From a bacterium (lineage in GTDB: Bacteria > Campylobacterota > Campylobacteria > Campylobacterales > Sulfurimonadaceae): a stretch of DNA of 34,171 nt. Below are positions 7,256 through 16,690 of the stretch, one piece after another. The stretch lies in contig JAHJGM010000058.1 in the NCBI GenBank assembly GCA_018824305.1, forward strand, positions 1 through 34,171. The letters run 5' to 3'. The stretch's first letter is position 1. Each line of letters opens with the position of its first letter. The translations under genes were made by a program, and so were the position numbers. The notes below the pieces were generated by a model that was not told where the DNA came from, did not search any database, and was given only the letters and a program-made list of their open reading frames with translations.

Positions 7256-7748
7256 CGGAATCCAATGGCCGATAGGCATAGGTTTATCTATACTCGGTGT
7301 TGTCGCTTTAGGAGCTTGGACGATTGCAGAGACTGCAAAGATGCCTGTGCAAGAAAGCGATATCTATATGACATATTATCAGGATGCGGATGCAAATGCG
7401 AACAAGATAATAAACGAAGCGATAGAGTTCAACAAAAAATATAATATCGAATACCTAGGCAAGCAACTGAATGCCGAGGGCTCTCAAATTGTTTACAAGG
7501 TTACAACTAAAAAGGGTGCAAACGTCGATGACGCAAAAGTAAAAGTCATTGTCACAAGACCTCAGACACACGACTACGATATGACGCTTGAAAACCCTAC
7601 GGTAAGCAACGGAACATATAGTTTTGAAACAAAACTGCCTGGAATCGGAAGATGGGATATAATGGCTCAGATCGAAGTCGGTGAGAACAAACGCTATTAT
7701 AATCTCAAAGCAGATACGAGATCAGACAAAAAACCGACAGAATACTAA
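7242..7748 (+). CDS. FixH-like cbb3 oxidase assembly protein
   Basis: A 168-residue membrane-anchored protein. One N-terminal helix (about residues 8-28, WPIGIGLSILGVVALGAWTI) is followed by a periplasmic domain with the FixH pattern: YYQDADANANKII near the start and PGIGRWDIMAQIEVGENKRYYN near the end. FixH/CcoH proteins take part in assembly of the cbb3 oxidase, probably with copper delivery by CcoI. It overlaps the previous gene by 14 bases and ends 6 bases before addB. The genes ccoG, ccoI and ccoS are not in the window. Confidence 0.8.
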   Translation: MKKNSGIQWPIGIGLSILGVVALGAWTIAETAKMPVQESDIYMTYYQDADANANKIINEAIEFNKKYNIEYLGKQLNAEGSQIVYKVTTKKGANVDDAKVKVIVTRPQTHDYDMTLENPTVSNGTYSFETKLPGIGRWDIMAQIEVGENKRYYNLKADTRSDKKPTEY

Positions 7749-7754
7749 AAGGTT

Positions 7755-10103
7755 ATGCAAGAGCAGACTCTTATCTTTCCTACAACTCGTGCCATCAGGC
7801 ATGAGCTGCTTTCATTTGAAAAATCCACCACTTTCTTACAAAAATATATAACTATTTCCGAATTTATCGAACGAGCATGTATAGTCGATGGATTTAAAAA
7901 AATCGACAACGATACAAGAGCTCTTCTTCTTTTAGAAGCATCGAACTTTCAAGAGTTCGAAAATCTTCAGATCGAGAGAAACTTTTTTACATTTACACAA
8001 AACAGCAGCTATATATTTTCTCTCTTTACCGAGCTTAGCGGAGAAAAAGTGGAGCTTGATGAGCTGGAACTTGCCGATACTTACGGGGATTATGAAGAGC
8101 ATATCGCGATATTAAAAGCACTCTATACCAGATATGAAAAACTCTGTTTTGAAAAAAAGCTATTCGATCCGATTTTTTTGCCGAAGTGGTATACGTTCAA
8201 TACTGAGTATATAAGATCACTGGGTGAGATAAAACTTATAGTAGAGGGTTATCTGACCGCTTTTGAGATTGAACTTTTACAAAAATGCAGCGAGATCACC
8301 AAACTTGTATTGGAAATAACGACTACTTCTTTTAATAAAAAAGTCAGAGAGCGATTTGAGACTTTGGGCTTTGGACTCAAGAGAGATAGAAAGTATACTT
8401 TGGATTTTGGCGCCAAAGAGATACTTTGTGAAGAGAAGATAGAAGAAAATACAGATATCGAGTGTTATGGTTTTAGTGAACATATCCTGCAAGTCGCATT
8501 TGTAAAACAAAAAGTCTACGAGTATATACAAAAGGGCATAAATCATGAAGAGATAGTAGTCATTTTGCCAAATGAATCATTTGCAACGACTCTGAAACTT
8601 TATGATAGCGAGACAAATTTTAACTTTGCGATGGGCGAGAAATTCACTCACAGCGAAGCATATATGCATCTTGATGCGGTGTGTGAGTATATAGAGACTC
8701 CGAGTGTGCAAAACGGCGCAAGACTGAAGAGATACAACACCTCTTTTTTTGAGGTTCTAGCTCCGATATATTATGCCGGTATGAAGGAGATAGATTTTTC
8801 CGCGCTAATGCACATCTACATAGAGTCCTTACATGTAAAGGCACAGAAAAAAATCATTGAAGAGGAGTTGTTCAGCTTTACAAAGTTAAAGCAGATGTAT
8901 GATGAACTCAATTTAAAATCTGTACTTCATCTCTTTATGCAAAGACTGGCTCAAAGAGGTATCGATGATGTCCGCGGCGGCAAGATAACCGTTATGGGAG
9001 TGCTGGAGAGCAGATATGTGGATTACAAAGGTGTGATCATAGTAGATTTCAATGACTCTAATGTCCCAAAAAGAAGTGAGAAAGACCTGTTTTTAAATTC
9101 AGATATCAGAGCCCATGCAAATCTTCCGACGCAAAATGACAGGGAAAACCTGCAAAAGCATTACTATTCTCTGCTCATCAGCAGAGCCTCACATGTAAGT
9201 ATCGCTTATGTGCACTCAGCTACTACGATGCCCTCAAGATTTTTAACGCAGCTCGGCATTAAAATAAAAGATGTGGAGAATGAGGCCTCGTATGCAAAGA
9301 TCCTGCATAAAGAGAGTCGGAGAGAGAAAAAAGAATCGGATGAAGAGATCGTTTGCGAATATGATTTCACTCGTGTCAAGCTCTCCGCGACATCTTTAAA
9401 AACTTTTTTGGAGTGCAGACGAAGATATTATCACAGGTACATCATGCATCTCGACAAACATGAGATCCCTCAAGATTTTCCCACAGAGTATCAGATAGGG
9501 CTAGATCTGCATGAAGCATTGAAGAACGTCTATAGTAAAAAAAACCACTTTGAAAATAAAAAAGAGCTGCAAAAAGAGATATTTCAAGAGCTTGAAAGAT
9601 TGTCAGGAACAAGTGCTTTGGAACATTATCAGCTAAAACTCTGGAATAAAAAACTCGATTCGTTTATAGAAAACGAGATGCTGAGATTTAAAGATGGGAT
9701 AAAAGTGATAGAGTGTGAAAAGTCTCTTACATGTAAGTTTGCGGGACTGGAACTCAGCGGACAGATAGATCGGATAGATGTTGTGGGCGAGAGTATGTAC
9801 GTCTTGGATTACAAAAGCGGGAAGTATCCCTCATATACTGTAAGGACTCTGGAAAAAGCGACGGATTTTCAGCTGGAGTTTTATTATCTATTAGCTTCGA
9901 CAATTGGAGATGTAAGCGGGTGCGGATATTACGATCTTAACAGCGGACAGATCGTGAATGAGACATTTTTACAAGAGAAACTTGAACTTTTGCAGACACA
10001 TTTAAAAGAGCTTTTAGAGCAAAAAAGTTTTAGTTTTGATAAAACAGAAGATGAAAGTAAGTGTAAGTTCTGTGAATTTGCAACTTTGTGCGGACGTGTA
10101 TGA
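7755..10103 (+). CDS. addB: AddB-like nuclease/helicase subunit
   Basis: The AddB partner of the AddAB helicase-nuclease that resects double-strand breaks for recombination. The 782-residue protein has a degenerate UvrD-like N-terminal part with no clear Walker A (LIFPTTRAIRHELLSF). A C-terminal PD-(D/E)XK nuclease follows, with GLDLHEALKNVY, GQIDRID and the catalytic DYKSG (Asp685, Lys687). The iron-sulphur cluster Cys of AddB nucleases are visible: Cys554 (LECRRRYY) and Cys770, Cys773, Cys779 (CKFCEFATLC). Its stop overlaps the addA start as ATGA. It contains three copies of the ACATGT-centred palindrome. Low-oxygen respiration genes lie directly upstream. Confidence 0.88.
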   Translation: MQEQTLIFPTTRAIRHELLSFEKSTTFLQKYITISEFIERACIVDGFKKIDNDTRALLLLEASNFQEFENLQIERNFFTFTQNSSYIFSLFTELSGEKVELDELELADTYGDYEEHIAILKALYTRYEKLCFEKKLFDPIFLPKWYTFNTEYIRSLGEIKLIVEGYLTAFEIELLQKCSEITKLVLEITTTSFNKKVRERFETLGFGLKRDRKYTLDFGAKEILCEEKIEENTDIECYGFSEHILQVAFVKQKVYEYIQKGINHEEIVVILPNESFATTLKLYDSETNFNFAMGEKFTHSEAYMHLDAVCEYIETPSVQNGARLKRYNTSFFEVLAPIYYAGMKEIDFSALMHIYIESLHVKAQKKIIEEELFSFTKLKQMYDELNLKSVLHLFMQRLAQRGIDDVRGGKITVMGVLESRYVDYKGVIIVDFNDSNVPKRSEKDLFLNSDIRAHANLPTQNDRENLQKHYYSLLISRASHVSIAYVHSATTMPSRFLTQLGIKIKDVENEASYAKILHKESRREKKESDEEIVCEYDFTRVKLSATSLKTFLECRRRYYHRYIMHLDKHEIPQDFPTEYQIGLDLHEALKNVYSKKNHFENKKELQKEIFQELERLSGTSALEHYQLKLWNKKLDSFIENEMLRFKDGIKVIECEKSLTCKFAGLELSGQIDRIDVVGESMYVLDYKSGKYPSYTVRTLEKATDFQLEFYYLLASTIGDVSGCGYYDLNSGQIVNETFLQEKLELLQTHLKELLEQKSFSFDKTEDESKCKFCEFATLCGRV

Positions 10104-12817
10104 TGTTTAAAAGTAAATTGGCGTATGAAGCAAGTGCAGGGAGCGGAAAGACTTTTAATCTTGTCGTACGATATTTGAGTCTTCTTTTTATGGGCGCATC
10201 GCCCTCAAAAGTGCTTGCACTCACCTTTACTAACAAAGCGGCTTCAGAGATGCAAGAGCGCATCGTACTGACACTGAAAGATCTTGAAAACAGGGATGAA
10301 CTGGATGTCATCTCTGAAGTAACAGGAATCAAAAAAAATGATATATTGGAAAAGAAAAAAGAGATTTTAGAGCAGTTTTTAAATGCAGACGTAAAGATAA
10401 TGACGCTTGATAAGTTCTTCGCAAAGATACTCAGAAAGTTTTCACTCTACGTGGGGCTTATGCCCAATTTTACTACCTTCGCCTCACAGCATGAACAAAA
10501 ACTCTTTGCGCGTTTTTTAGACGAGGTGAGTGTCGGTTTGAATGATGAGACTCTTATAGACCTTTCTCTTATGATGGACAAACGTGCGGGAGACATCTTT
10601 GCACTTTTGAATGAACTTTATTCAAAGCTCTCGGAGATAAAAAAACTCTCATTTAGGCAGATGCCGTTTCAAGAGTATGAGAAAAAAGCTTTTGATGCAT
10701 TTACAAAGATAAAAGAGATGGTCCTTACATGTAAGGATGCCTCGACTACCGTAAAAAATGCGGTTGATGCGGAGGATTTTGAAGGGATTTTATTAAAAGC
10801 GTGGCTTTCAAGGGATTCGCTTGATTATGCGACATTTAAAAAGTGCTATCAGCCGGCTATGGATGATGAGCTGCAAATAATAAAAGAGAATATTGTTCTT
10901 TATATGAATGCACGGGAACAGAGCTTTTTCAGTTCTCTCTATGCTCTTTTGGATACCTATGTAAAAAGTAAAAAAGCTCTTGCAAAAGAGATACAGGAAC
11001 TCGGGTTTGATGATATCTCGGTGCTTGTTCATGAGCTTTTAAGCAGCAGGGTAGACAGTGAGTTTTTATATTTCAGGCTTGACTCGAAGATAGAGCATAT
11101 CCTGCTCGATGAGTTTCAAGATACGAGTGTGTTACAGTATGAGATACTGCGTCCGCTTATCAAAGAGATAACATCGGGTCAGGGTCTGCATGAAAACGGA
11201 AGCTTCTTTTTTGTGGGCGATGTGAAGCAATCCATTTACAGATTTCGCGGAGGCGTGAGCGCTCTTTTTGATTTTGTACGCATTGACAACGATGTGGAGG
11301 TCGAGTCTTTAGTGGTGAACTACCGTTCACAAAAAGAAGTTGTAAATTTTGTCAACAATGTGTTTAGAGAGAAGATAAAAGGCTATAAAGACCAGAGCGT
11401 GAAAGAGAGTGCAAACGGCGGATATGTCGAGGTCTTAAAAACAGATGATATCCTTTATACAACGCTGGTAAAAGTCCAAGAACTCATAAACCTTGGAGCC
11501 GATCTTAACGAAATAGCTATCCTCACGGCGACCAACGGTGACGGACAAGAGATCGAAACGGTGCTCAAAAATGCTAGAGTAGATGTGGTGACAGAGACAA
11601 CGACAAAACTGATAAACCAAGATGTCGTAAAAGCGCTCATTGAATATCTGAAATATTGCTATTTCAATGAAGAGATCTATAAACAAAACTTTTTTGCACT
11701 TTTAAAAAGAGAGGCATTTGCTCTTGTTAAAGTCGATGTGAACGTATTTTCATTAAGAGAGATAGTCAAAGATGCCATAGACAGATATAATCTCTTTGAC
11801 GGTGAGTTCCATCTGCTTCGTTTTATGGATATATTAGGCAACTACAACGATATAGAGCAGTTTATTTTTGAGTATGAAAGAGATGACACGACAGCCGCCG
11901 CATCGGATATAAACGGTGTGAGAGTTTTAACCGTGCATAAATCCAAAGGTTTGGAGTATGAGCATGTGATCATTATGGACAGACTGAAAAAAGCACCGCC
12001 TTCGCGTGCCCCTATCATATATGAGTACGACGGCATAGAGTTGAAAAATATCTTTCTTAGAATGAGTGGCAGAGATGCTCTTGATGCTTCGTATGCCGCT
12101 GCACTTCAAAAAGATAAAGATCTTGCCTTAGAGGACAGTTTAAATGCTCTTTACGTTGCATTTACAAGAGCAAGAGAGAACCTTTTTATAGTCAGTAAAG
12201 AGAAAGACTCCGTCTTTGAAGTGCTTGATCTTGCACAACTGAGTTACGGCATCCTACATGTAAAGCCTCGGGAAGTAAATGAAAAAGAGCCATGCAGAGA
12301 TCTAGAGTATAAAGCACTTCGTTATGGAGTACAGACAGATATCCTTTTTGTAGCGGCAGAAGCCGAAGATGACCAGCGTGCTATCAACTTTGGCTTGGCA
12401 CTTCATTATCATCTGGAGATGATGCAGGATTTTACAGGTAAAAGCGTGCAAAAAGCCTATAATGCAATGCTAAACAGATATGGAAATCTTTTAGACGAGA
12501 GTGAACTTCAAAGCATACAAAAACGTATCAAAATGCTTTTGGCAGATGAAGAGTTTTTACAACTGACAAACGGCGAGTGTTTCAAAGAGAAAGGGATGCT
12601 TGTAAATGGCGAACTCAGATATATGGATCTGCTCGTTAAATGTAATGACGGCGGTTATAATATCATCGATTATAAAAGCTCTCAAACTTTAAACGAACAC
12701 CATGTAAAGCAGGTCCGCGGGTATAAAAAAGCGGTAGGGCATATAACATCATCGGAGGTCAGAGGATATGTTTGTTATATCAGAGAAGATGAGGTAAAAA
12801 TAAAAGAGGTTCTATGA
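10100..12817 (+). CDS. addA: AddA-like helicase-nuclease subunit
   Basis: The motor subunit of AddAB, a UvrD/RecB-type superfamily 1 helicase with a C-terminal nuclease. From the first ATG: Walker A ASAGSGKT at residues 11-18, TFTNKAASEMQERI, Walker B LLDEFQD (Asp337), GDVKQSIYRFRG, VLTVHKSKGLEYEHV and LYVAFTRARE. The nuclease core is IIDYKSS (Asp857, Lys859) with QVRGYKKAV after it. Length is 905 residues, within the AddA/RecB-like range for this phylum. ATG 10100 overlaps the addB stop; ATG 10103 is an alternative. The in-frame ATG 10088 lies inside addB and is unlikely. It contains two ACATGT-centred palindromes. Confidence 0.9.
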   Translation: MMFKSKLAYEASAGSGKTFNLVVRYLSLLFMGASPSKVLALTFTNKAASEMQERIVLTLKDLENRDELDVISEVTGIKKNDILEKKKEILEQFLNADVKIMTLDKFFAKILRKFSLYVGLMPNFTTFASQHEQKLFARFLDEVSVGLNDETLIDLSLMMDKRAGDIFALLNELYSKLSEIKKLSFRQMPFQEYEKKAFDAFTKIKEMVLTCKDASTTVKNAVDAEDFEGILLKAWLSRDSLDYATFKKCYQPAMDDELQIIKENIVLYMNAREQSFFSSLYALLDTYVKSKKALAKEIQELGFDDISVLVHELLSSRVDSEFLYFRLDSKIEHILLDEFQDTSVLQYEILRPLIKEITSGQGLHENGSFFFVGDVKQSIYRFRGGVSALFDFVRIDNDVEVESLVVNYRSQKEVVNFVNNVFREKIKGYKDQSVKESANGGYVEVLKTDDILYTTLVKVQELINLGADLNEIAILTATNGDGQEIETVLKNARVDVVTETTTKLINQDVVKALIEYLKYCYFNEEIYKQNFFALLKREAFALVKVDVNVFSLREIVKDAIDRYNLFDGEFHLLRFMDILGNYNDIEQFIFEYERDDTTAAASDINGVRVLTVHKSKGLEYEHVIIMDRLKKAPPSRAPIIYEYDGIELKNIFLRMSGRDALDASYAAALQKDKDLALEDSLNALYVAFTRARENLFIVSKEKDSVFEVLDLAQLSYGILHVKPREVNEKEPCRDLEYKALRYGVQTDILFVAAEAEDDQRAINFGLALHYHLEMMQDFTGKSVQKAYNAMLNRYGNLLDESELQSIQKRIKMLLADEEFLQLTNGECFKEKGMLVNGELRYMDLLVKCNDGGYNIIDYKSSQTLNEHHVKQVRGYKKAVGHITSSEVRGYVCYIREDEVKIKEVL

Positions 12818-12861
12818 ACTTATAAAATCCTTAATTTCAGCTAGTTATAAGGTTATGTAGA

Positions 12862-12867
12862 TATACT
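12862..12867 (+). promoter_or_regulatory. Probable -10 box of rplM-rpsI
   Basis: TATACT lies 32 bases before the rplM start, after an AT-rich stretch. It gives the ribosomal protein operon its own promoter, apart from addA. No convincing -35 box is seen, as is common in this phylum. Confidence 0.4.
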
Positions 12868-12898
12868 TTCGCACTTTAATTCGACGAAAGGTTCGAGA

Positions 12899-13321
12899 AT
12901 GAAATTTACAAAAATTGCAACTCCTGAACAAATCGATCAAAAATGGATTTTGATCGATGCAGAAGGGAAGACATTTGGGCGTATCGTAACTGAGATCGCT
13001 ACTCGTCTTCGTGGTAAAGATAAGCCATGTTATACACCAAACATTGATTGTGGTGATTTCGTGGTAGTAGTTAATGCTTCTAAAGCTGTATTCAAAGGTG
13101 CCGGTAAGATCGCTGGCAAAGAGTATTTTACTCACAGTGGTTACTTTGGATCGACTAAAAGTGTTAAGATGACTGAGCTTTTAGAGAACAATCCTGAGAA
13201 ACTATTCAAATTAGCTACTCGCGGTATGTTACCAAAAACTAAACTTGGTGCTAAAATGATCAAAAAACTAAAAGTTTATGCAGGTGCGGAACATCCACAT
13301 ACTGCACAAATAGCGAAGTAA
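12899..13321 (+). CDS. rplM: Large ribosomal subunit protein uL13
   Basis: uL13 is an early-assembling 23S rRNA-binding protein of the 50S subunit. The 140-residue length is standard. Family features include WILIDAEGKTFGRIVTEIATRLRGKDKP near the N terminus, CGDFVVVVNASKAVFKGAGK, YFTHSGYFGSTKS and the RGMLPKTKLGAKMIKKLKVYAGAEHPH tail. GAAAGG about 8 bases before the ATG is the ribosome-binding site. It pairs with rpsI, the usual bacterial order. Codon use is more biased toward T-ending codons (GGT, GCT, CGT) than in neighbouring addA, as expected for strong expression. Confidence 0.98.
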   Translation: MKFTKIATPEQIDQKWILIDAEGKTFGRIVTEIATRLRGKDKPCYTPNIDCGDFVVVVNASKAVFKGAGKIAGKEYFTHSGYFGSTKSVKMTELLENNPEKLFKLATRGMLPKTKLGAKMIKKLKVYAGAEHPHTAQIAK

Positions 13322-13332
13322 GGACATTATAG

Positions 13333-13725
13333 ATGGCTAACAAAATATATGCAACAGGACGTCGTAAGGCTTCAATAGCAAAAGTGTGGTTAACTCCGGG
13401 TACTGGTAAGATCACGATCAACGGTCTTTCACTAGACGCATGGTTAGGTGGTCTTGAAGCGAAAAAACTTCGTGTAAAACAACCTTTATCATTAACTAAA
13501 CAAGATACATCGGTTGATATCGTTGCTACTACTTTAGGTGGTGGTTTCGGTGGTCAATCAGATGCACTACGTCACGGTATCTCTCGTGCACTAGTTAAAT
13601 ATGATGCATCTTTTAGAGCAATACTAAAACCTGAAGGTATGATGACTCGTGATGCACGTACTGTAGAACGTAAAAAACCGGGTCTTAGAAAAGCACGCCG
13701 TTCACCTCAATTCTCTAAACGTTAA
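13333..13725 (+). CDS. rpsI: Small ribosomal subunit protein uS9
   Basis: uS9 lies in the head of the 30S subunit and reaches the P-site tRNA with its basic C-terminal tail. The 130-residue protein shows [15 protein letters not shown] at the start, [19 protein letters not shown] in the middle and the tail [18 protein letters not shown], ending in the invariant SKR. It lies 11 bases after rplM with AAGGAC as the ribosome-binding site. A strong terminator follows. Confidence 0.98.
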   Translation: MANKIYATGRRKASIAKVWLTPGTGKITINGLSLDAWLGGLEAKKLRVKQPLSLTKQDTSVDIVATTLGGGFGGQSDALRHGISRALVKYDASFRAILKPEGMMTRDARTVERKKPGLRKARRSPQFSKR

Positions 13726-13733
13726 TCGTTTTA

Positions 13734-13766
13734 TGGAAAAAGCCCTTTTCGGCTTTTCCATTTTTT
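13734..13766 (+). terminator. Rho-independent terminator of rplM-rpsI
   Basis: TGGAAAAAGCC pairs with GGCTTTTCCA (one bulged A) around a CTTTTC loop, and a run of six T follows directly at 13761-13766. This is the clearest intrinsic terminator in the window. Confidence 0.85.
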
Positions 13767-13805
13767 CTTTCTCTTTCAATTTTCTTTTCTTTTAATTTTT
13801 ATCTC

Positions 13806-13814
13806 TGATATAAT
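13806..13814 (+). promoter_or_regulatory. Extended -10 promoter of the binding-protein operon
   Basis: TGA followed by a consensus TATAAT at 13809-13814 makes an extended -10 box. The ATG lies 23 bases downstream, leaving a leader of only about 15 bases with no clear Shine-Dalgarno sequence. Confidence 0.6.
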
Positions 13815-13836
13815 TCGCATAAAAAGACTTTATCTT

Positions 13837-15342
13837 ATGCGCTATTTTTATCTTCTAATCGTTTTTATATCCTTACATGCATCGACGCTTCATTTGGCGA
13901 CTTCCGCGAATCCTTCACGTTTAAATCCTATCCTTGCGACCGATTCGAGTTCATCAGAGATAGCAGATTTTATATTTAACGGGTTAGTAAAATATGACAA
14001 GGACTCATCGACCATCATCGGTGATCTTGCACGAGAATTTTACTTCGAAAACAACACGACGCTTATCTTTAAACTGCACAAAAACATTAAGTGGCAAGAT
14101 GGTGAGCCGTTTACTGCAAATGATGTAGTCTTCACCTATGATCTTATCAACTCTAAAAACGTAGTCTCAGCGTATACTGCAAATTTCAGGATGGTAAAGA
14201 GTGTCGAGGCTCTTGATGCCGACACTATAAAAGTGATCTACAAAGAGCCATATTTTAAGGCATTAGAGACTTGGATGATGGGAATACTGCCATCGCATAT
14301 TTTAAAAAATGAAAAAAATCTGATGAGTTCCTCTTTTAATACCCATCCAATAGGAACGGGTGCGTATAAACTTAAACAGTTAGAGTATTCAAAAGATATA
14401 GTATTAAGTGCAAACGAGGATTATTTCTTAGGCAGACCGAAGATAGATGAGATCATCTTTCATGTTATACCTGATCCTATGACGCGCTTTTTAATGCTGA
14501 AATCCGCAAAGATAGATGTCGGTTCCCTAGAGCCGATGGAGTTTGAGAGACAAGTCGATAAAACTTTTTTCGATACCTTCAACAAATATGAGGATATTGC
14601 TCATGCTTATACCTATCTCGGATTCAATCTGCGAGAAAAGAAATTTCAAGACCCTCGTGTACGTGAGGCTCTTTCGTTAGCGATAGACAGAGATGAACTG
14701 GTAGATATTCTGTTTTTGGGACATGCCAGAGTTTGTACGGGACCTTTTTTGCCGACCGGTTCGGCATTTAACAAAGATGTAAAAGCTCCAAAACAGGATA
14801 TACAAAAAGCAAAAGAACTTTTAAAGCAGGCAGGGTACGATAAAGATCATCCGCTCTCCTTTGAGATCGCTACATCAAACTCCAGCTCGGTTCGTCCTTA
14901 TGCTGCACAGATACTTCAGTATCAGCTTCAAAAAGCGGGAGTGAAGGTAACTCTCCGCGTTATGGAATGGCAGGCATTTTTAAACATGGTCGTATTCCCG
15001 AGAAAGTTCGATACCGTGCTTCTGGGCTGGTCGCTTTCATCAACACCCGATCCATATCTTCTATGGCATAGTGATAATGATAAAAAGGGCGGGTTTAACT
15101 TTATTGGGTATCATAATAGCAAAGTTGACCATGAGATAGAGATGATGCAAAATATAGTGGACAGAGATAGACTTGCGCAAGTTTGGCAGGAGATCTTTGC
15201 CGATATCGTTGAAGATAATCCTTATCTGTTCTTATTTATACCAAACAGCATTACAGTAGCAAATAAGAAGATAAAAGGCATAGCTCCAAGCCCAAGCGGC
15301 ATATGGTACAACTACAAAGACTGGGAGATGACAGATGAGTGA
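13837..15342 (+). CDS. Peptide/nickel-type ABC transporter substrate-binding protein
   Basis: A 501-residue periplasmic solute-binding protein of the SBP_bac_5 (DppA/OppA/NikA) family. The N terminus is a signal peptide (MRYFYLLIVFISLHASTLH). Family features include ADFIFNGLVKYDKDSS, LHKNIKWQDGEPFTANDVVFTYDLI, HPIGTGAYKL, FNLREKKFQDPRVREALSLAIDR and LLGWSLSSTPDPYLLWHS. No lipobox Cys is seen, so it is probably soluble in the periplasm. No permease or ATPase genes are nearby, so the transporter partner and ligand are unknown. The 3' end overlaps the methyltransferase gene by 8 bases. Confidence 0.9.
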   Translation: MRYFYLLIVFISLHASTLHLATSANPSRLNPILATDSSSSEIADFIFNGLVKYDKDSSTIIGDLAREFYFENNTTLIFKLHKNIKWQDGEPFTANDVVFTYDLINSKNVVSAYTANFRMVKSVEALDADTIKVIYKEPYFKALETWMMGILPSHILKNEKNLMSSSFNTHPIGTGAYKLKQLEYSKDIVLSANEDYFLGRPKIDEIIFHVIPDPMTRFLMLKSAKIDVGSLEPMEFERQVDKTFFDTFNKYEDIAHAYTYLGFNLREKKFQDPRVREALSLAIDRDELVDILFLGHARVCTGPFLPTGSAFNKDVKAPKQDIQKAKELLKQAGYDKDHPLSFEIATSNSSSVRPYAAQILQYQLQKAGVKVTLRVMEWQAFLNMVVFPRKFDTVLLGWSLSSTPDPYLLWHSDNDKKGGFNFIGYHNSKVDHEIEMMQNIVDRDRLAQVWQEIFADIVEDNPYLFLFIPNSITVANKKIKGIAPSPSGIWYNYKDWEMTDE

Positions 15343-15934
15343 GAAAAGTAGTTTTGACAACAGGGCAGAGGACTGGGACAGTTCAAGTATGCGCGTACAA
15401 CTGGCGCAAAATATTTATGATGCGATCGTAAAGGAGATAAAGCTTACAAAAGAGATGGATGTTATCGATTTTGGCGCAGGTACAGGGCTGTTGAGCAGAA
15501 ATATCGCCTTACATGTAAACTCGCTTTTAGGTATCGATACCTCTAAGGGGATGCTTGAAAAACTTGATGCGTTGGAGATGGATAACATAGTATCTTGCTA
15601 CGGTGATTTTTGTGAGTTTAAAAGTGTAAAGAAGTTTGATGGGATCGTCAGTTCAATGACGATGCACCATATCAAAGAACTGGATAAGCTTTTTGAGAAG
15701 ATGCATGAGCTTTTAAAAGAGGGCGGGTTTATCGCTATTGCCGATCTGATGAGTGAAGACGGAACATTTCACGGCGATAATGACGGAGTACACCATTTTG
15801 GTTTTGAAGAGGAATACCTCCTGAAAATAGCAAAAGCACACGGCTTTAAAGAGGCAAAATATCAAAAGATCTTCGATGTACAAAAAGAGGGTAAAGATGC
15901 TTACGGCATCTTCTTACTAAGTGCAAAAAAATGA
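15335..15934 (+). CDS. Class I SAM-dependent methyltransferase
   Basis: A 199-residue soluble enzyme with the Rossmann-type methyltransferase fold. Motif I is VIDFGAGTGLLSRNIA, motif II is LLGIDTSKGMLEKL, and IVSSMTMHHIKEL and LLKEGGFIAIADLMSEDG follow as motifs III and IV. The beginning, FDNRAEDWDSSSMRVQLAQNI, resembles small-molecule methyltransferases. The substrate cannot be read from sequence. It overlaps the binding-protein gene by 8 bases and the HAD gene by 4 (ATGA), so the three are translationally coupled. One perfect TTACATGTAA palindrome lies at 15509-15518. Confidence 0.88.
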   Translation: MSEKSSFDNRAEDWDSSSMRVQLAQNIYDAIVKEIKLTKEMDVIDFGAGTGLLSRNIALHVNSLLGIDTSKGMLEKLDALEMDNIVSCYGDFCEFKSVKKFDGIVSSMTMHHIKELDKLFEKMHELLKEGGFIAIADLMSEDGTFHGDNDGVHHFGFEEEYLLKIAKAHGFKEAKYQKIFDVQKEGKDAYGIFLLSAKK

Positions 15935-16560
15935 CCATACTTTTTGATCTGGACGGGACACTTATCGACTCGACTGAAGCTATATTGGAGAGTTTTCATA
16001 ACTCTTACGATATCTTTGGGCTCCCCCACCCGAGTGATGCCGAGATAAAATCGCTGATAGGTCATCCCCTTGACGTGATGTACTCTTCACTTGGCGTCGA
16101 GGAAAAGATCGTCTGGGATATGGTCGATGCATATAAGGAGCATTACAGAGTCATATCAACACAAAAAACGGTACTTTTGCCTTTTGCAAGAGAAGCTGTA
16201 GAACTCGCAAGCAAAAATGCAAGAATCGGTATCGTAACGACAAAAACTGGCAAATATTCCAAGGTTTTAATGGAGCATTTTAACATGATGCAACATTTTG
16301 AAATATTAGTCGGTCGAGAAGATGTGATAAACCCAAAACCGCATGCCGAACCTATACAAAAAGCGATAGATTTCTTAAAGGTAGAAAAGGCGGATTGCTG
16401 GATGATCGGAGACACGAGAATGGATCTTATTTCTGCAAAAAATGCCGGAATAAAAAGTGTCGCTGTACTAAGTGAATACGAGCCTATCGCGGAACTTAAA
16501 AAACATACTGATATAATAAAAAGTAATGTATATGAGGCGGTCTCAAGTATCCTAAAATAG
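15931..16560 (+). CDS. HAD-superfamily phosphatase (phosphoglycolate phosphatase-like)
   Basis: A 209-residue HAD hydrolase of the Gph/PGP type. Motif I is ILFDLDGTLIDST with nucleophile Asp6 and acid/base Asp8. An alpha-helical cap follows (residues about 15-80), then motif II IVTTKTGKYSKVLMEHF, the conserved Lys in INPKPHAEPI and motif IV MIGDTRMDLISAKNAGI. This branch includes phosphoglycolate and pyrophosphate phosphatases, but the exact substrate is uncertain. It is the last gene of the three-gene run and starts inside the methyltransferase stop (ATGA). Confidence 0.88.
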   Translation: MTILFDLDGTLIDSTEAILESFHNSYDIFGLPHPSDAEIKSLIGHPLDVMYSSLGVEEKIVWDMVDAYKEHYRVISTQKTVLLPFAREAVELASKNARIGIVTTKTGKYSKVLMEHFNMMQHFEILVGREDVINPKPHAEPIQKAIDFLKVEKADCWMIGDTRMDLISAKNAGIKSVAVLSEYEPIAELKKHTDIIKSNVYEAVSSILK

Positions 16561-16690
16561 GTAGATATAACACACTTTCATCACCTTGATAAATAACATT
16601 ACCAAAACAAGCTATATTTAAGAGCAAGTTTCATAAAATACACCAAATATTAGAGAATTCTTTTTGAATTTTAATTAGTAAGGGGACTTT

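Noticed and set aside
10088-10099. addA starting at ATG 10088
   Set aside because: It would lengthen the overlap with addB without adding family sequence; the ATGA overlap at 10100 is the usual coupled start.
16655-16675. AATTC-TTTTT-GAATT hairpin before porC as a terminator or riboswitch
   Set aside because: The stem has only five AT-rich pairs and no further structure, which is expected by chance in such AT-rich sequence.
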